A stretch of 45,528 nt of DNA from Acidobacteriota bacterium (GTDB taxonomy: Bacteria > Acidobacteriota > Polarisedimenticolia > Gp22-AA2), in assembly GCA_003223135.1 (NCBI GenBank), contig QHXX01000028.1, positions 1 to 45,528 of the forward strand. The letters run 5' to 3'. The notes under the pieces are model-generated. The model saw nothing but the letters and a program-made list of their open reading frames with translations, was not told where the DNA came from and made no database searches. Every line of letters begins with the position of its first letter. Positions within the stretch are counted from its first letter, which is position 1. Positions 6,933 to 14,934 of the stretch are shown here, in pieces. The position numbers and the translations under genes were made by a program.

Positions 6933-8651
6933 TCAGGTCCGAAAGTCTTCGTACGGTCGCTGGTTCCAAACCCGAGCGTCCCATTCGACCTCGCCGCCGC
7001 GCCGCAGGTCGTCGAGAATCGTCCGCGCCACCCGCAGCTCGCGCTGGGCCTCTTCGCGGTCCTGGTACATGTATGGGTCCTCGACCGAGACCGGGGCGAC
7101 GGCCACTTTCTGTTCCAGCGCCTCGATCAGCTCCTCCTGGATGGCGATCGCCTTGAGCCGCGTCTCTTCCTGTAAGGTCGGGTCGGCGCCGCGCTCGATG
7201 TCGAAGAGCGACGTGTAGGTCTCGTACACGCGCTCATAAACCCGCGAAGCGTTGTCGCGCGTGTCACGCAGGGCCGCGGCCAGATCGCGGGCGCTCAGGG
7301 TTTTCGGGTCGAGCGGCTGCGGACGCTTCGTTCCGCCCAGGCAGGCGTGCGTCAGGTAGGACGGGAACAGTCCCTTGATCGTGTCGCCCACCGGCTTGAT
7401 GGCCTGGCCGTCGGCGCCGACCCCCTTGGGCTGGATCCCCTGCAGGATGACCTGCCCCACCTCGGGCCGCAGCACTTCCTTGGGCGGAAGGTAACCGTAA
7501 CGCAGGATGTCCTGTACCCCGGTGCCGCTCATGGTGATGTGGTGTTCGCGGCCGTGGGGGCAGGTCTTTTCGGAGGCGACGCTGCCGCAGCGCGTGCAGT
7601 AGAACGACTCCCGGAAGAAGATCGGCTCGATCCCCAGCTCGTCCCGGCCGTAGTCGGAGAAGATTTTCTGCGAGGCGTACGGGTCGTAGAAATTGCCGAA
7701 ACCGGCGTGATCGCGTCCGACGATAAAGTGGGTGCAACCGAAATTGCGGCGGATCAGGGCGTGCAGGATCGCCTCGCGCGGCCCGGCGTACTGCATGGTG
7801 ATGCGCAGGGGCGCCATCGCCACGCGGTCGGCGGGGAAGTACTCGCGCAGCGCCACCTCGTACGCCTTGATGCGGAACTCGTTGCGGAAATAAGCTCGGC
7901 GGGTGGTCTCCACGACCGGGTGGATGAACAGACCGTCGAAGATCTCGAGGGCGCACTTCTGCAGATGCTCGTGTCCGCGGTGCAGAGGGTTGGCGGTCTG
8001 AAAGGCGACGACGGTGCCCCAGCCGCGCGTCTCGTGGAACAGTTTCCAGGCATCTTTCGGCTCGAGGCGGTATTTCTCGAACGGCCCCCAGTTCGTCTTG
8101 TCGATGAGATCGATCGGCCCCGCCAGCGCTGTGTCGCCGAGCCGGCTGAAGATGGCATCCACGCCGGGATGCCGCCTCTCGGTCGTGCCGAAGAGCTTCT
8201 GCGCCCGCTTCGTCTTGTCGAAGCCGTATTTTTCCTGCAGGTGCAGAATCGCCACCGGGGTCCCGGACGGATCGACGAGCGCGAGCGCCTCCCCCTCGCG
8301 CACGCGATCCACGACGCGGCGTCCGGCGTCGTCGCCGGGCGCCAGCGTCGGCGGCAGCGTCCACGGGGTGCCGTCGGCCAGCCGTCCGTTGTCGAGGATC
8401 GAGATGTAGTCCTTGCTCCCGGCATATCCCTCGAGCGGGCTCAGAACGCCGGTCGCGATCATCTCGAGGGTCACCACCTGGTCGAGCGTCAGGGTCAGCT
8501 GCGGAAGGCGCGCGGCCTGATTCCTCGCCCGGTCGCGGGAAGCGCCCTGGAGCGCGCGATCGACCAGTTTTCCCCCCACAGGGGTCGGGCTTGGCCGGGA
8601 CGTCCGTCGCGCGCCCGGAGCTTCGGCGACAACGCCCTTCTCGTCGGTCAT
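6933..8651 (-). CDS. sat: ATP sulfurylase (sulfate adenylyltransferase) with C-terminal helical extension
   Basis: This enzyme makes adenosine 5'-phosphosulfate and pyrophosphate from ATP and sulfate, the first step of sulfate activation in the cytoplasm. Of 572 residues, about 50-405 are the Sat fold. The ATP-binding QTANPLHRGH motif is at 218-227, GRDH is at 312-315, and a zinc-type cluster Cys352, Cys355, Cys364, His366 is present as in single-domain prokaryotic Sat. Residues about 430-572 are an extra charged, helix-rich region ('RLKAIAIQEELIEALEQK', 'DREEAQRELRVARTILDDLR') with no P-loop, so it is not a fused APS kinase. The ATG at 8651 has GGAGAGG upstream; the longer frame runs into the leader and terminator region. 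No other sulfur gene is nearby. Expression is probably set by the Cys-codon leader upstream. Confidence 0.92.
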   Translation of the reverse strand: MTDEKGVVAEAPGARRTSRPSPTPVGGKLVDRALQGASRDRARNQAARLPQLTLTLDQVVTLEMIATGVLSPLEGYAGSKDYISILDNGRLADGTPWTLPPTLAPGDDAGRRVVDRVREGEALALVDPSGTPVAILHLQEKYGFDKTKRAQKLFGTTERRHPGVDAIFSRLGDTALAGPIDLIDKTNWGPFEKYRLEPKDAWKLFHETRGWGTVVAFQTANPLHRGHEHLQKCALEIFDGLFIHPVVETTRRAYFRNEFRIKAYEVALREYFPADRVAMAPLRITMQYAGPREAILHALIRRNFGCTHFIVGRDHAGFGNFYDPYASQKIFSDYGRDELGIEPIFFRESFYCTRCGSVASEKTCPHGREHHITMSGTGVQDILRYGYLPPKEVLRPEVGQVILQGIQPKGVGADGQAIKPVGDTIKGLFPSYLTHACLGGTKRPQPLDPKTLSARDLAAALRDTRDNASRVYERVYETYTSLFDIERGADPTLQEETRLKAIAIQEELIEALEQKVAVAPVSVEDPYMYQDREEAQRELRVARTILDDLRRGGEVEWDARVWNQRPYEDFRT

Positions 8652-8674
8652 GACCTCTCCTCTATCCTCCAACG

Positions 8675-8706
8675 AAAAAACCCTTTCCGGGAGACCGGAA
8701 AGGGTT
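8675..8706 (-). terminator. Terminator hairpin in the sat leader (attenuator)
   Basis: On the minus strand a perfect 12-bp stem AACCCTTTCCGG (8706-8695) / CCGGAAAGGGTT (8690-8679), UCUC loop, runs into six U (8680-8675). It ends 24 nt before the sat ATG, upstream of the sat ribosome binding site, so it can stop transcription before sat. Confidence 0.85.
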
Positions 8707-8740
8707 CGGCATTCCTGCGCTTCTGCCTGTTTGTGCCGCC

Positions 8741-8869
8741 CTATCTCCCGGAAACCGGACGCCGCAGGGTGCGACAACAGCAGGCCGCCACCACGACCCG
8801 TGATGCAGGGCGCGACCCGCGCGCCTGCCGGACGCTGCAGAATCGATAGTGCACGCCGTTTCGGAACAT
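8741..8869 (-). CDS. Leader peptide with Cys-Cys-Cys, probable cysteine attenuator of sat
   Basis: A 42-codon ORF (ATG at 8869, TAG at 8743-8741) begins about 33 nt after the predicted transcription start. Its product starts MFRNGVHYRFCSV and contains VVVAACCCRT, with Cys at 11 and three consecutive Cys codons TGC-TGT-TGT at 30-32 (8782-8774). It ends 34 nt before the terminator hairpin at 8706. Translation of consecutive regulatory codons just before a terminator is the hallmark of ribosome-mediated attenuation, and cysteine is the end product of assimilatory sulfate use. The ribosome binding site is weak (GAGGG, 11 nt upstream). That the ORF is translated is an inference. Confidence 0.72.
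   Translation of the reverse strand: MFRNGVHYRFCSVRQARGSRPASRVVVAACCCRTLRRPVSGR
8744..8754 (-). promoter_or_regulatory. Antiterminator segment overlapping the end of the leader ORF
   Basis: The minus-strand RNA UUUCCGGGAGA (8754-8744), the last codons of the leader peptide, is exactly complementary to UCUCCCGGAAA (8694-8684), the loop plus first half of the 3' arm of the terminator. Forming this 11-bp pairing would exclude the terminator. A ribosome finishing at the leader stop codon would cover this segment; one stalled at the Cys codons would leave it free. Confidence 0.6.
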
Positions 8870-8908
8870 CGAGTGCGGGTCCCTCGCGTCGATTCGCTCG
8901 AAGCCGGA

Positions 8909-8937
8909 ACTATACGGTGAGCGCCCGCTCCTGTCAA
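8909..8937 (-). promoter_or_regulatory. Sigma-70 promoter of the sat leader
   Basis: On the minus strand a consensus TTGACA (8937-8932), exact 17-nt spacer and TATAGT (8914-8909) predict a start near 8902, giving a leader of about 250 nt before sat. It lies between the stop of the glycerophosphodiesterase gene (8974) and the leader ORF. Confidence 0.85.
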
Positions 8938-8973
8938 CGCTTTGCTGCGCGCGGGACGGCGGTCGGAACGGTG

Positions 8974-9795
8974 TCAGCGCAGTTCCTGGAAAAGCGCCGG
9001 ATCGTCGGTCATGAGACCGTCGCCGCCGAGGGCCACGAGGCGGCGCATAAGACGCACGTCGTTGACTGTCCAGAAAACGACGGCGAGGCCGAGCCGGCGC
9101 GCAAGGCGGACGCGGCGGGGCGTCGCCAGGCGGACGTGCGGGTGGAGGGCGAACAGCCGGACCCGCTTGTGCACGGCGCGAACTCCCCGCAGCGAATGCG
9201 ACGCGAGGAACCCGAGATGGACCGCGGGCATGGCGGCGCGGGCGTGCAGGAGGGCCTCGCCCGAGAACGACGAGACGAGCAGAAGGTCCCTGAAACCGGT
9301 GCGGGCCACGGCCTGCGCCACTGCGCGCGCGATCGCGTCCGGGCCGCGCCCGGCCGGCCGGCGGGCGGCGCCCGCGGATCTTCGGCCCGAGGCGGGCGGC
9401 TCCTTGATCTCGATGTTCAGGCCCGAGCGGCCGCGGGCGCCCTCCAGCGCCTCTTCGAGCGTCGGGATCCGCTCGCCCCTGAAGCGGGAGGAGAACCACG
9501 CGCCGGCGTCCAGACGCCGCAGGTCCCGGGAGGCGATCGCCGACACTTTCCCATGGCCGTTGGTCGTCCGATCGACCGTGTCGTCGTGGATCACCATCGG
9601 CACGCCGTCGGCGCTCAATTGAACGTCGAGTTCGATGGCGTCGGCCCCGAGGCGGATCGCCTCCCTGAAGGCGGCGAGGGTGTTCTCGGGCGCGCGTGCC
9701 GAGGCGCCACGGTGGGCCACGCGCAGGGGGCGGTGCGGCAAGGTCGCCGGCAGGACGGCAGGCACGCGACGCGCTGAGGACGCATCCGTGCCCAT
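8974..9795 (-). CDS. Glycerophosphodiester phosphodiesterase
   Basis: GDPD enzymes hydrolyse glycerophosphodiesters to glycerol 3-phosphate and an alcohol. The 273-residue product is a TIM-barrel GDPD: HRG at 28-30, ENT at 37-39, the metal-binding ELD at 55-57, HDD at 70-72 with DRTTNG after it, an IEIKE strand near 130, and a final 'FWTVND...GGDGLMTDDP'. There is no signal peptide, so it is probably cytoplasmic. Its ATG shares one base with the stop of the upstream bipA gene (TGATG), which implies translational coupling. The 140-170 region is Arg/Ala/Gly-rich and longer than usual between core strands. Confidence 0.9.
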   Translation of the reverse strand: MGTDASSARRVPAVLPATLPHRPLRVAHRGASARAPENTLAAFREAIRLGADAIELDVQLSADGVPMVIHDDTVDRTTNGHGKVSAIASRDLRRLDAGAWFSSRFRGERIPTLEEALEGARGRSGLNIEIKEPPASGRRSAGAARRPAGRGPDAIARAVAQAVARTGFRDLLLVSSFSGEALLHARAAMPAVHLGFLASHSLRGVRAVHKRVRLFALHPHVRLATPRRVRLARRLGLAVVFWTVNDVRLMRRLVALGGDGLMTDDPALFQELR

Positions 9796-11642
9796 CAGGA
9801 GACCGCCGTCTCGCTGGCGGCGCGCTCGACGCGCTTGCGGTCGTGGGCGGACAGCCGACGTTTGCGCAAGCGCACGCTCTTCGGCGTGACCTCGACCAGC
9901 TCGTCCTCGCCCAGGAACTCGATGCAGTCCTCGAGCGACATGTCGCGGTGCGGGGTGAGGCGGATGGTGTCGTCGGAGGTCGAGGAACGCATGTTGGTGA
10001 GATGTTTCTTCTTGCAGGGATTGACGACCAGGTCATTATCGCGCGAGTGCTCTCCGACGATCATTCCCTCGTACACGGCCACCCCGGGACCGACGAACAG
10101 GGTCCCGCGCTCCTCGAGATTGTGCAGGGCGAACGTCACGGTCGTGCCCGGCTCCTTCACGACGAGAGAGCCGCGGGTGCGCGTCGGGATGTCGCCCCGG
10201 TGCGGCCCGTACTCGTGGAACACATGCGACATGATGCCGGTGCCGCGCGTCTCGGTGAGAAACTCACGACGGAAGCCGAGCAGGCCCCGGGCCGGAACAG
10301 TGAACTCGAGGCGGACGCGGCCGGTGCCGGCGCCGCTCATGTCAGCGAGCTCTGCGCGCCGGGAGCCGAGCATCTCCATCACCCGCCCCCGGTACGCCTC
10401 GTCGAGGTCGAGCACCAGATATTCGATAGGCTCGAGCAGATGTCCGGCGCCGTCCTTCCTTAAGATAACCTGGGGCCGGGATACCTGGAACTCGTGCCCC
10501 TCGCGGCGTATGGTCTCTGCGACGATCGCCAGGTGCAGCTCGCCGCGCCCCGAAACCTTCAGCGTGTCCGTGGTGGCGGTCTCCTCGACGCGCAGCGCCA
10601 CGTTGGCGCGCGCCTCGCGGAACAGGCGCTCGCGCAGGTGTCGAGAGGTCACGAATCGGCCGTCCTGGCCCGCGAACGGCGAGTCGTTCACCAGGAACTC
10701 CATCGAAATCGTCGGTTCGTCGATGCGGATCGGCGGCAGCGCGTCGGGCGCGTTCGGATCGGCGATGGTCTCGCCGATCTGGATGTCGGGGATGCCGGCC
10801 ATCGCCACGATCTCTCCGGCCGCCGCCTCCGCAACACCGACCCGCTTCAGCCCCTCGAACGTCTCGAGGCGGGTCACCTTCCAGGTCTGCACCGTGCCGT
10901 CGAGCTTCAGGAGCGCGATCGGATCGCCCAGCCGTATCCGTCCCCGGGAGATCCGGCCGATGGCGATGCGCCCGACGTAGTCGTTGTAGTCGAGCGTGGC
11001 CATCTGCAATTGCAGCGGCGCGTCCGCATCGCCCGGCGGTCCCGGGACCCGATCCAGGATCAGGTCGAGCAGGGGCCGGACGTCGGAGTCCGTGCGCTCG
11101 ATCTCCAGGCGGGCGTAGCCGAGCTTGGCGGAGGTGTAGACGTGCGGGAAGTCGAGCTGCTCGTCCGCCGCCCCCAGATTGATCATCAGCTGGAACACCT
11201 CGTCCAGGACCTGGTGCGGACGCGCATCCGCGCGGTCGACCTTGTTGATCACGACGATCGGGCGCATGCCGAGCTCGAGGGCCTTCTTGAGGACGAAACG
11301 CGTCTGCGGCAGGGGTCCTTCGGCGGCGTCCACGAGCAGAAGGGCGCAGTCGACCATGCCGAGGATGCGCTCGACCTCGCCTCCGAAATCGGCGTGACCT
11401 GGGGTATCCACGATGTTGATCTTCACTCCGCGGTAACGGATGGACGTGTTCTTCGCAAGGATGGTGATGCCGCGCTCCCGCTCCAGGTCGTTGCTGTCCA
11501 TGACGCGCTCGATCAGTCGCTCATTGGCGCGGAAAGTCCCGGTCTGCTGCAGCAGGCGGTCGACCAGCGTCGTCTTGCCGTGGTCGACGTGTGCGATGAT
11601 GGCGATATTGCGGATATCGCCCCGCCGGGCGTGTCCGGGCAC
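9795..11642 (-). CDS. typA: Translational GTPase TypA/BipA
   Basis: BipA is an EF-G-like ribosome-associated GTPase involved in stress adaptation and large-subunit assembly. The 615-residue length is standard. G1 is AHVDHGKT at 17-24, the switch region has [12 protein letters not shown]3 is DTPGHADF, G4 is NKVDR, and the C-terminal half carries the BipA-typical '[26 protein letters not shown]' and '[12 protein letters not shown]'-like region (here [16 protein letters not shown]). The start is GTG with AGGAGG 7 nt upstream. It is the first gene of a pair with the glycerophosphodiesterase, with a perfect -10 TATAAT 26-31 nt upstream. Confidence 0.97.
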   Translation of the reverse strand: MPGHARRGDIRNIAIIAHVDHGKTTLVDRLLQQTGTFRANERLIERVMDSNDLERERGITILAKNTSIRYRGVKINIVDTPGHADFGGEVERILGMVDCALLLVDAAEGPLPQTRFVLKKALELGMRPIVVINKVDRADARPHQVLDEVFQLMINLGAADEQLDFPHVYTSAKLGYARLEIERTDSDVRPLLDLILDRVPGPPGDADAPLQLQMATLDYNDYVGRIAIGRISRGRIRLGDPIALLKLDGTVQTWKVTRLETFEGLKRVGVAEAAAGEIVAMAGIPDIQIGETIADPNAPDALPPIRIDEPTISMEFLVNDSPFAGQDGRFVTSRHLRERLFREARANVALRVEETATTDTLKVSGRGELHLAIVAETIRREGHEFQVSRPQVILRKDGAGHLLEPIEYLVLDLDEAYRGRVMEMLGSRRAELADMSGAGTGRVRLEFTVPARGLLGFRREFLTETRGTGIMSHVFHEYGPHRGDIPTRTRGSLVVKEPGTTVTFALHNLEERGTLFVGPGVAVYEGMIVGEHSRDNDLVVNPCKKKHLTNMRSSTSDDTIRLTPHRDMSLEDCIEFLGEDELVEVTPKSVRLRKRRLSAHDRKRVERAASETAVS

Positions 11643-11667
11643 GATGGCTCCTCCTGGGAGAAATGGA

Positions 11668-11673
11668 ATTATA
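11668..11673 (-). promoter_or_regulatory. Perfect -10 element upstream of typA
   Basis: TATAAT on the minus strand (11673-11668), 25 nt before the GTG start. No good -35 is seen at 16-18 nt, so this is a weak promoter call. Confidence 0.4.
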
Positions 11674-11703
11674 GCGCCCCGTGCGGGCCTTCGGACCCGC
11701 TCC

Positions 11704-12741
11704 TCACTCGATAGTAAAGCGGGGCTTCGGCGTGGCGGGGCGAACGGGGGAGCGGCCCAAGGGCGACCGCGCCGTCTTTTTCTCCATCAGAAGCTCGCGC
11801 GTGGCATTCTTGAGGAAATACAGCTCCACGATCAGGAGCCCCAGGAACATCTTCTCGATGTCGCGGTTCTGGTACACGTGGCGCTGAAGCGGCGGGCCCG
11901 GCTGCCCGTCGCACGCCACCCGCCCCTCGTCGAGAATGCGGTAGCGCCTCGGCGTCTCCGGTCCTTCGGGGCGGCGGGCATGGAAATAGCCCAGGAGGAG
12001 CCCGCCCGGCTTCAGGACGCGCCGCGCCTCCGCCGCCAGGAGCGTCATCGCGCCCGGGTTGTAATAGTTGAAGATGTCCCAGCCGACGATGGCGTCAAAG
12101 GTCTCGTCCGGATAGGCGAATGTCGTCGGCAGCAGCGCGTTCCGGGTCGAGGCAGAAGCCGGCCCGCCCGGGCGCGGCCGCGCCTCCAGATCCGGCCTCC
12201 GCCCCTGCAGCTTCGTGGAGGCGAACGTGCGCGGCGGCAGGACGATGCGCCGTGACGGGCGCGGGCCGGGACGGGGGACCGATGCGTGGGAGCCGGCCGC
12301 GTAACCCGAAGGCGGATCGCCGGCGACAGCCACGGGACGCGCCGCGGCGGGGGGCGCGGCCGGGGTATTCGTCAGGAGGCCAGGAGCAGGCGCAGGACCG
12401 CCTGTGTCTGTGGCCACCAGCATGCCGCAGCGCGCCGGCCCATCCTCCGTCAGGGATGTCTCAGGGGGGGCGCCGACGTCACGCGGATCCAGCGGTGTTT
12501 TCTGCGCCGATTCAGCCTCGAAGGCCAGCAGCAGATCCTCGACCTGAACCTTGCAGCCGCGCCGGGCGAAGAACTCGATGTTGGAGCCGGAGAGCCGCCC
12601 GAGGTCGAGCAGGTGCGGTCTCTCCATGTGCCGGAGCCGTTTCAGGAATTTGACGAGGATATGCGAGACCACGACCGAGCCGTCGATCGACTCGATCGAG
12701 GAGCCGTCCCGCGCGCCGTTCCTGCGAAACAGATGCAGCAT
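11704..12741 (-). CDS. SAM-dependent methyltransferase with a large low-complexity insertion
   Basis: The 345-residue product has class I methyltransferase elements split by an insertion. Motif I is [19 protein letters not shown] (44-62), followed by acidic VQVEDLL (66-72). The next core element, [20 protein letters not shown], is only at 203-222, then '[19 protein letters not shown]' at about 238-256. Residues 75-200 are Pro/Ala/Gly/Arg-rich with no predicted fold. Family members I know have these motifs about 30 residues apart. Substrate unknown. Motif I reads DLGRLSGSN rather than DxGxGxG, so binding of SAM is plausible but altered. It lies downstream of the bactofilin gene with 116 nt between. 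Confidence 0.65.
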   Translation of the reverse strand: MLHLFRRNGARDGSSIESIDGSVVVSHILVKFLKRLRHMERPHLLDLGRLSGSNIEFFARRGCKVQVEDLLLAFEAESAQKTPLDPRDVGAPPETSLTEDGPARCGMLVATDTGGPAPAPGLLTNTPAAPPAAARPVAVAGDPPSGYAAGSHASVPRPGPRPSRRIVLPPRTFASTKLQGRRPDLEARPRPGGPASASTRNALLPTTFAYPDETFDAIVGWDIFNYYNPGAMTLLAAEARRVLKPGGLLLGYFHARRPEGPETPRRYRILDEGRVACDGQPGPPLQRHVYQNRDIEKMFLGLLIVELYFLKNATRELLMEKKTARSPLGRSPVRPATPKPRFTIE

Positions 12742-12810
12742 GACTCGCGCTCTCGGAGCCCGGCCGGACCCCAGGCCGCGAGGCTCGGTTCCCGCCCCGC
12801 GCCCGACCCG

Positions 12811-12839
12811 CCGCCCCGGGGCGCGCGGCCCCGGGGCGG
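12811..12839. repeat. Perfect 12-bp GC hairpin after the bactofilin gene
   Basis: CCGCCCCGGGGC (12811-12822) and GCCCCGGGGCGG (12828-12839) flank a 5-nt loop. It lies 19 nt past the bactofilin stop. There is no U-run, so it may partly terminate or stabilise the transcript. Confidence 0.55.
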
Positions 12840-12857
12840 AGGCGGAGACGCCGACCT

Positions 12858-13361
12858 CTACAGGCGGGTGCCCTGGATCTTGGCGTCGTCCTTCATTTCG
12901 GGAATGCGGCGGACTTCGTCTGAGGACTTCACGGGAGCCGGCGTCTTGCGTGCCGTCTCGGCGGCGCGCTCCATGTCGACGCTTCCCTTGAAATGGGCGC
13001 CGTCCGCGATCGTGATGCGCGGGGCGGCGATGTCGCCGTTCAAGCGGCCGGTCGGGGCGATCTCGACCCGTTCCTTGGCGTAGGCGTGGCCCTGCACGTC
13101 TCCGGCGATGACGATCGTGTTGGCGTACAGGTCGGCCTTGATCTTGCCGTTCGGTCCGATCGTCAGGTTGTGATCCCGCAGCTCGATCTTCCCCTCGACG
13201 CGGCCGTCAATGGTCAGGTCCTCGTCGCCCTGCAGCTCACCCTTGATCTGAATCGATGGTCCGATGTTCACGATGCGGCCTCCCTTCGAAGGGTCTGAGG
13301 TATAGACCGGATGAACAGGTGCCTCATTCGGGCGACCGCTGGCGTCTCTCTTGTCCCACAT
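12858..13361 (-). CDS. Bactofilin (polymer-forming cytoskeletal protein)
   Basis: Bactofilins polymerise without nucleotide into filaments that organise the envelope. The 167-residue product has a central right-handed beta-helix domain (about 28-135) with the short-repeat pattern 'IQIKGELQGDEDLTIDGRVEGKIEL', 'LTIGPNGKIKADLYANTIVIAGDVQG', 'VEIAPTGRLNGDIAAPRITIADGAHFKGSV', flanked by disordered charged tails. This is standard length and architecture. The start at 13361 has GGGAGGG upstream; an in-frame ATG at 13403 is possible but has a poor ribosome site. The neighbouring methyltransferase downstream may be in the same transcript. Confidence 0.9.
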   Translation of the reverse strand: MWDKRDASGRPNEAPVHPVYTSDPSKGGRIVNIGPSIQIKGELQGDEDLTIDGRVEGKIELRDHNLTIGPNGKIKADLYANTIVIAGDVQGHAYAKERVEIAPTGRLNGDIAAPRITIADGAHFKGSVDMERAAETARKTPAPVKSSDEVRRIPEMKDDAKIQGTRL

Positions 13362-13672
13362 GGAGCCCTCCCTGAAAGACCCGGTGGATTCCGGGTGGAT
13401 CATTGTTCCCCGCTCGACAGAGAGCCCCCACCCTATGATGATAGTGCGGGAGTCTGTCCGACGCCACGTGACAAAAACGGCGTCAGCGGGAAGGATTGCG
13501 GGAGCCCACGCTCCCCACGGAATCACTCGGAACCGATCGTCGCTTCGATGGAACGAACTCTAACATACGGTCCCGAGAGCGTCAAGGCGGCGAGGCCTTG
13601 TGTGTTCCGTCCCGCCCAATATATATATGCCGGCACGCGGGGAGGCAAGTTTTTGACAGGGGCAGCGGGTCG
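13362..13672. other. Divergent intergenic region with the bactofilin promoter
   Basis: This 311-bp gap holds a minus-strand promoter (13557-13585) and a roughly 190-nt 5' leader for bactofilin. On the plus side an ATATATATA stretch (about 13618-13627) and TTGACA (13653-13658) lie ahead of the 13673 gene, but they do not form a well-spaced promoter. No small gene is convincing. Confidence 0.5.
13557..13585 (-). promoter_or_regulatory. Sigma-70 promoter of the bactofilin gene
   Basis: On the minus strand TTGACG (13585-13580), 17-nt spacer and TAGAGT (13562-13557) lie about 195 nt before the ATG. Confidence 0.6.
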
Positions 13673-14911
13673 ATGTGTCTAATTTCATGGATCATCGTGA
13701 CTTTAACGACCGTCTTGGCGGCCTCCGTGCCGTGTCTTGCGGCCGCTCCGACACCCAGGTCGCCCGCCGATCCCCTCCTGCCGTACCTGCAGGATGACGA
13801 TCCCCAGGCACACGCGCAGGTCCTCACGGCGCTCCGCGAGCAGGGTGTCTCCCCCTGCCGTGCGCTCAGCGCTTACGCGAGAAATCCCAATAGCCGCGTG
13901 CGCGGAAACGCGGTCGACGCCATGAATGATGCCGGTTGCGCCGATTTCCAGGCCTACAGCGGTTACCTCCTCGACGCCTCGGCAGGGGTGATCGTCGCCC
14001 TCATCGACGCCGCCGAACGCCGCGTGATGAAAGACGCCGTGCCATTCCTCCTCGGGAGCCTGCCCGATCGCCGCCGCATCGTCACCGGGCAGGGAACCTG
14101 GTCGCTAGGGGAGAAGGCGCACCACGCCCTCATGGTGATCACCTGCCAGTCGTTCCACTATGACCCTTCCGCCCCCCGGGACGATCAACGGAACGCCATG
14201 ACCCGCTGGCGGCAGTGGTACCTGGCGAAGAAAGACCTGACGCGCGACGAATGGGTGCAGGAAGGGATCGGGCGGGCGCGGGACTACGCCGGACGCGATT
14301 ACGAACCCTACCGCGTCGAGGGGCTGCGTCTTCTGGCGCTCATCGGGTCGCCGGCGCTGCCGACCCTGCGCAAGCTCCTCGCGAGGCGCCCGGGTGACGT
14401 GCAGGCGGAGGTCGTCTGCCTGCCGGACGAACCGCCACGCGTCACCGACGCCGTGCCCTGCGCCCTGGTGGTGCGCAACGCCTCGAGCCAGCCTCTGGCG
14501 ATCGCACCTCCACCCGACGGGCTCGAGGTGCGGATCTCGCGGATCGACGCGCCGACCGGCGAGCCCGGGCCTGCCCGAGGCGGTCCGCCCCCGGCAGACC
14601 GCGCCCTTCCCTCCGCGCCGGCGAACGCCCCGCCGCCGGATCGGGCCGCCGGAATCCTCGCCGCCTTCGCCGACCGTCTCGTCGACCTCGCACCCGGGGA
14701 GGTCCTGCGTTACGAGTTCAGCGCCGGGCCGGTCCTCTCGGCGGGCCGTTACCGGGTGCGGGCGACACTCGCCGACCTCGCGGCCGATTTGACCCAGGAC
14801 GCGATTCCGCTCGACGGTGCGCCCGAGAGACGCGACGGAAAGGCCGTGCCGAGAACCGGCGGTGCGCCCGCAGCAATCGAGGCCGAGGCGGTCGTGCGGT
14901 TCGAGCAGTGA
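13673..14911 (+). CDS. Secreted HEAT-repeat-like protein of unknown function
   Basis: The 412-residue product starts with a signal peptide (SWIIVTLTTVLAASVPCLAAA). Residues about 30-230 form HEAT-like helical pairs ('VRGNAVDAMNDAGCADFQAYSGYLL', 'VEGLRLLALIGSPALPTLRKLLARRPG'). The C-terminal 170 residues look like a beta domain ('AVPCALVVRNASSQPLAIAP', 'LAPGEVLRYEFSAGPVLSAGRYRVRATL'), similar in style to an Ig-like fold, interrupted by a Pro/Ala-rich loop. I do not recognise a named family. The ATG at 13673 is preferred because it begins the signal sequence; a longer ORF begins at 13496 without export features. It converges with the M1 peptidase gene, with only 23 nt between stops. Confidence 0.7.
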   Translation: MCLISWIIVTLTTVLAASVPCLAAAPTPRSPADPLLPYLQDDDPQAHAQVLTALREQGVSPCRALSAYARNPNSRVRGNAVDAMNDAGCADFQAYSGYLLDASAGVIVALIDAAERRVMKDAVPFLLGSLPDRRRIVTGQGTWSLGEKAHHALMVITCQSFHYDPSAPRDDQRNAMTRWRQWYLAKKDLTRDEWVQEGIGRARDYAGRDYEPYRVEGLRLLALIGSPALPTLRKLLARRPGDVQAEVVCLPDEPPRVTDAVPCALVVRNASSQPLAIAPPPDGLEVRISRIDAPTGEPGPARGGPPPADRALPSAPANAPPPDRAAGILAAFADRLVDLAPGEVLRYEFSAGPVLSAGRYRVRATLADLAADLTQDAIPLDGAPERRDGKAVPRTGGAPAAIEAEAVVRFEQ

Positions 14912-14934
14912 GGCGGCCGATCGAGCCGTTCTAG

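Noticed and set aside
6933-7400. Fused APS kinase domain on Sat
   Set aside because: No P-loop or other kinase motif in the C-terminal extension.
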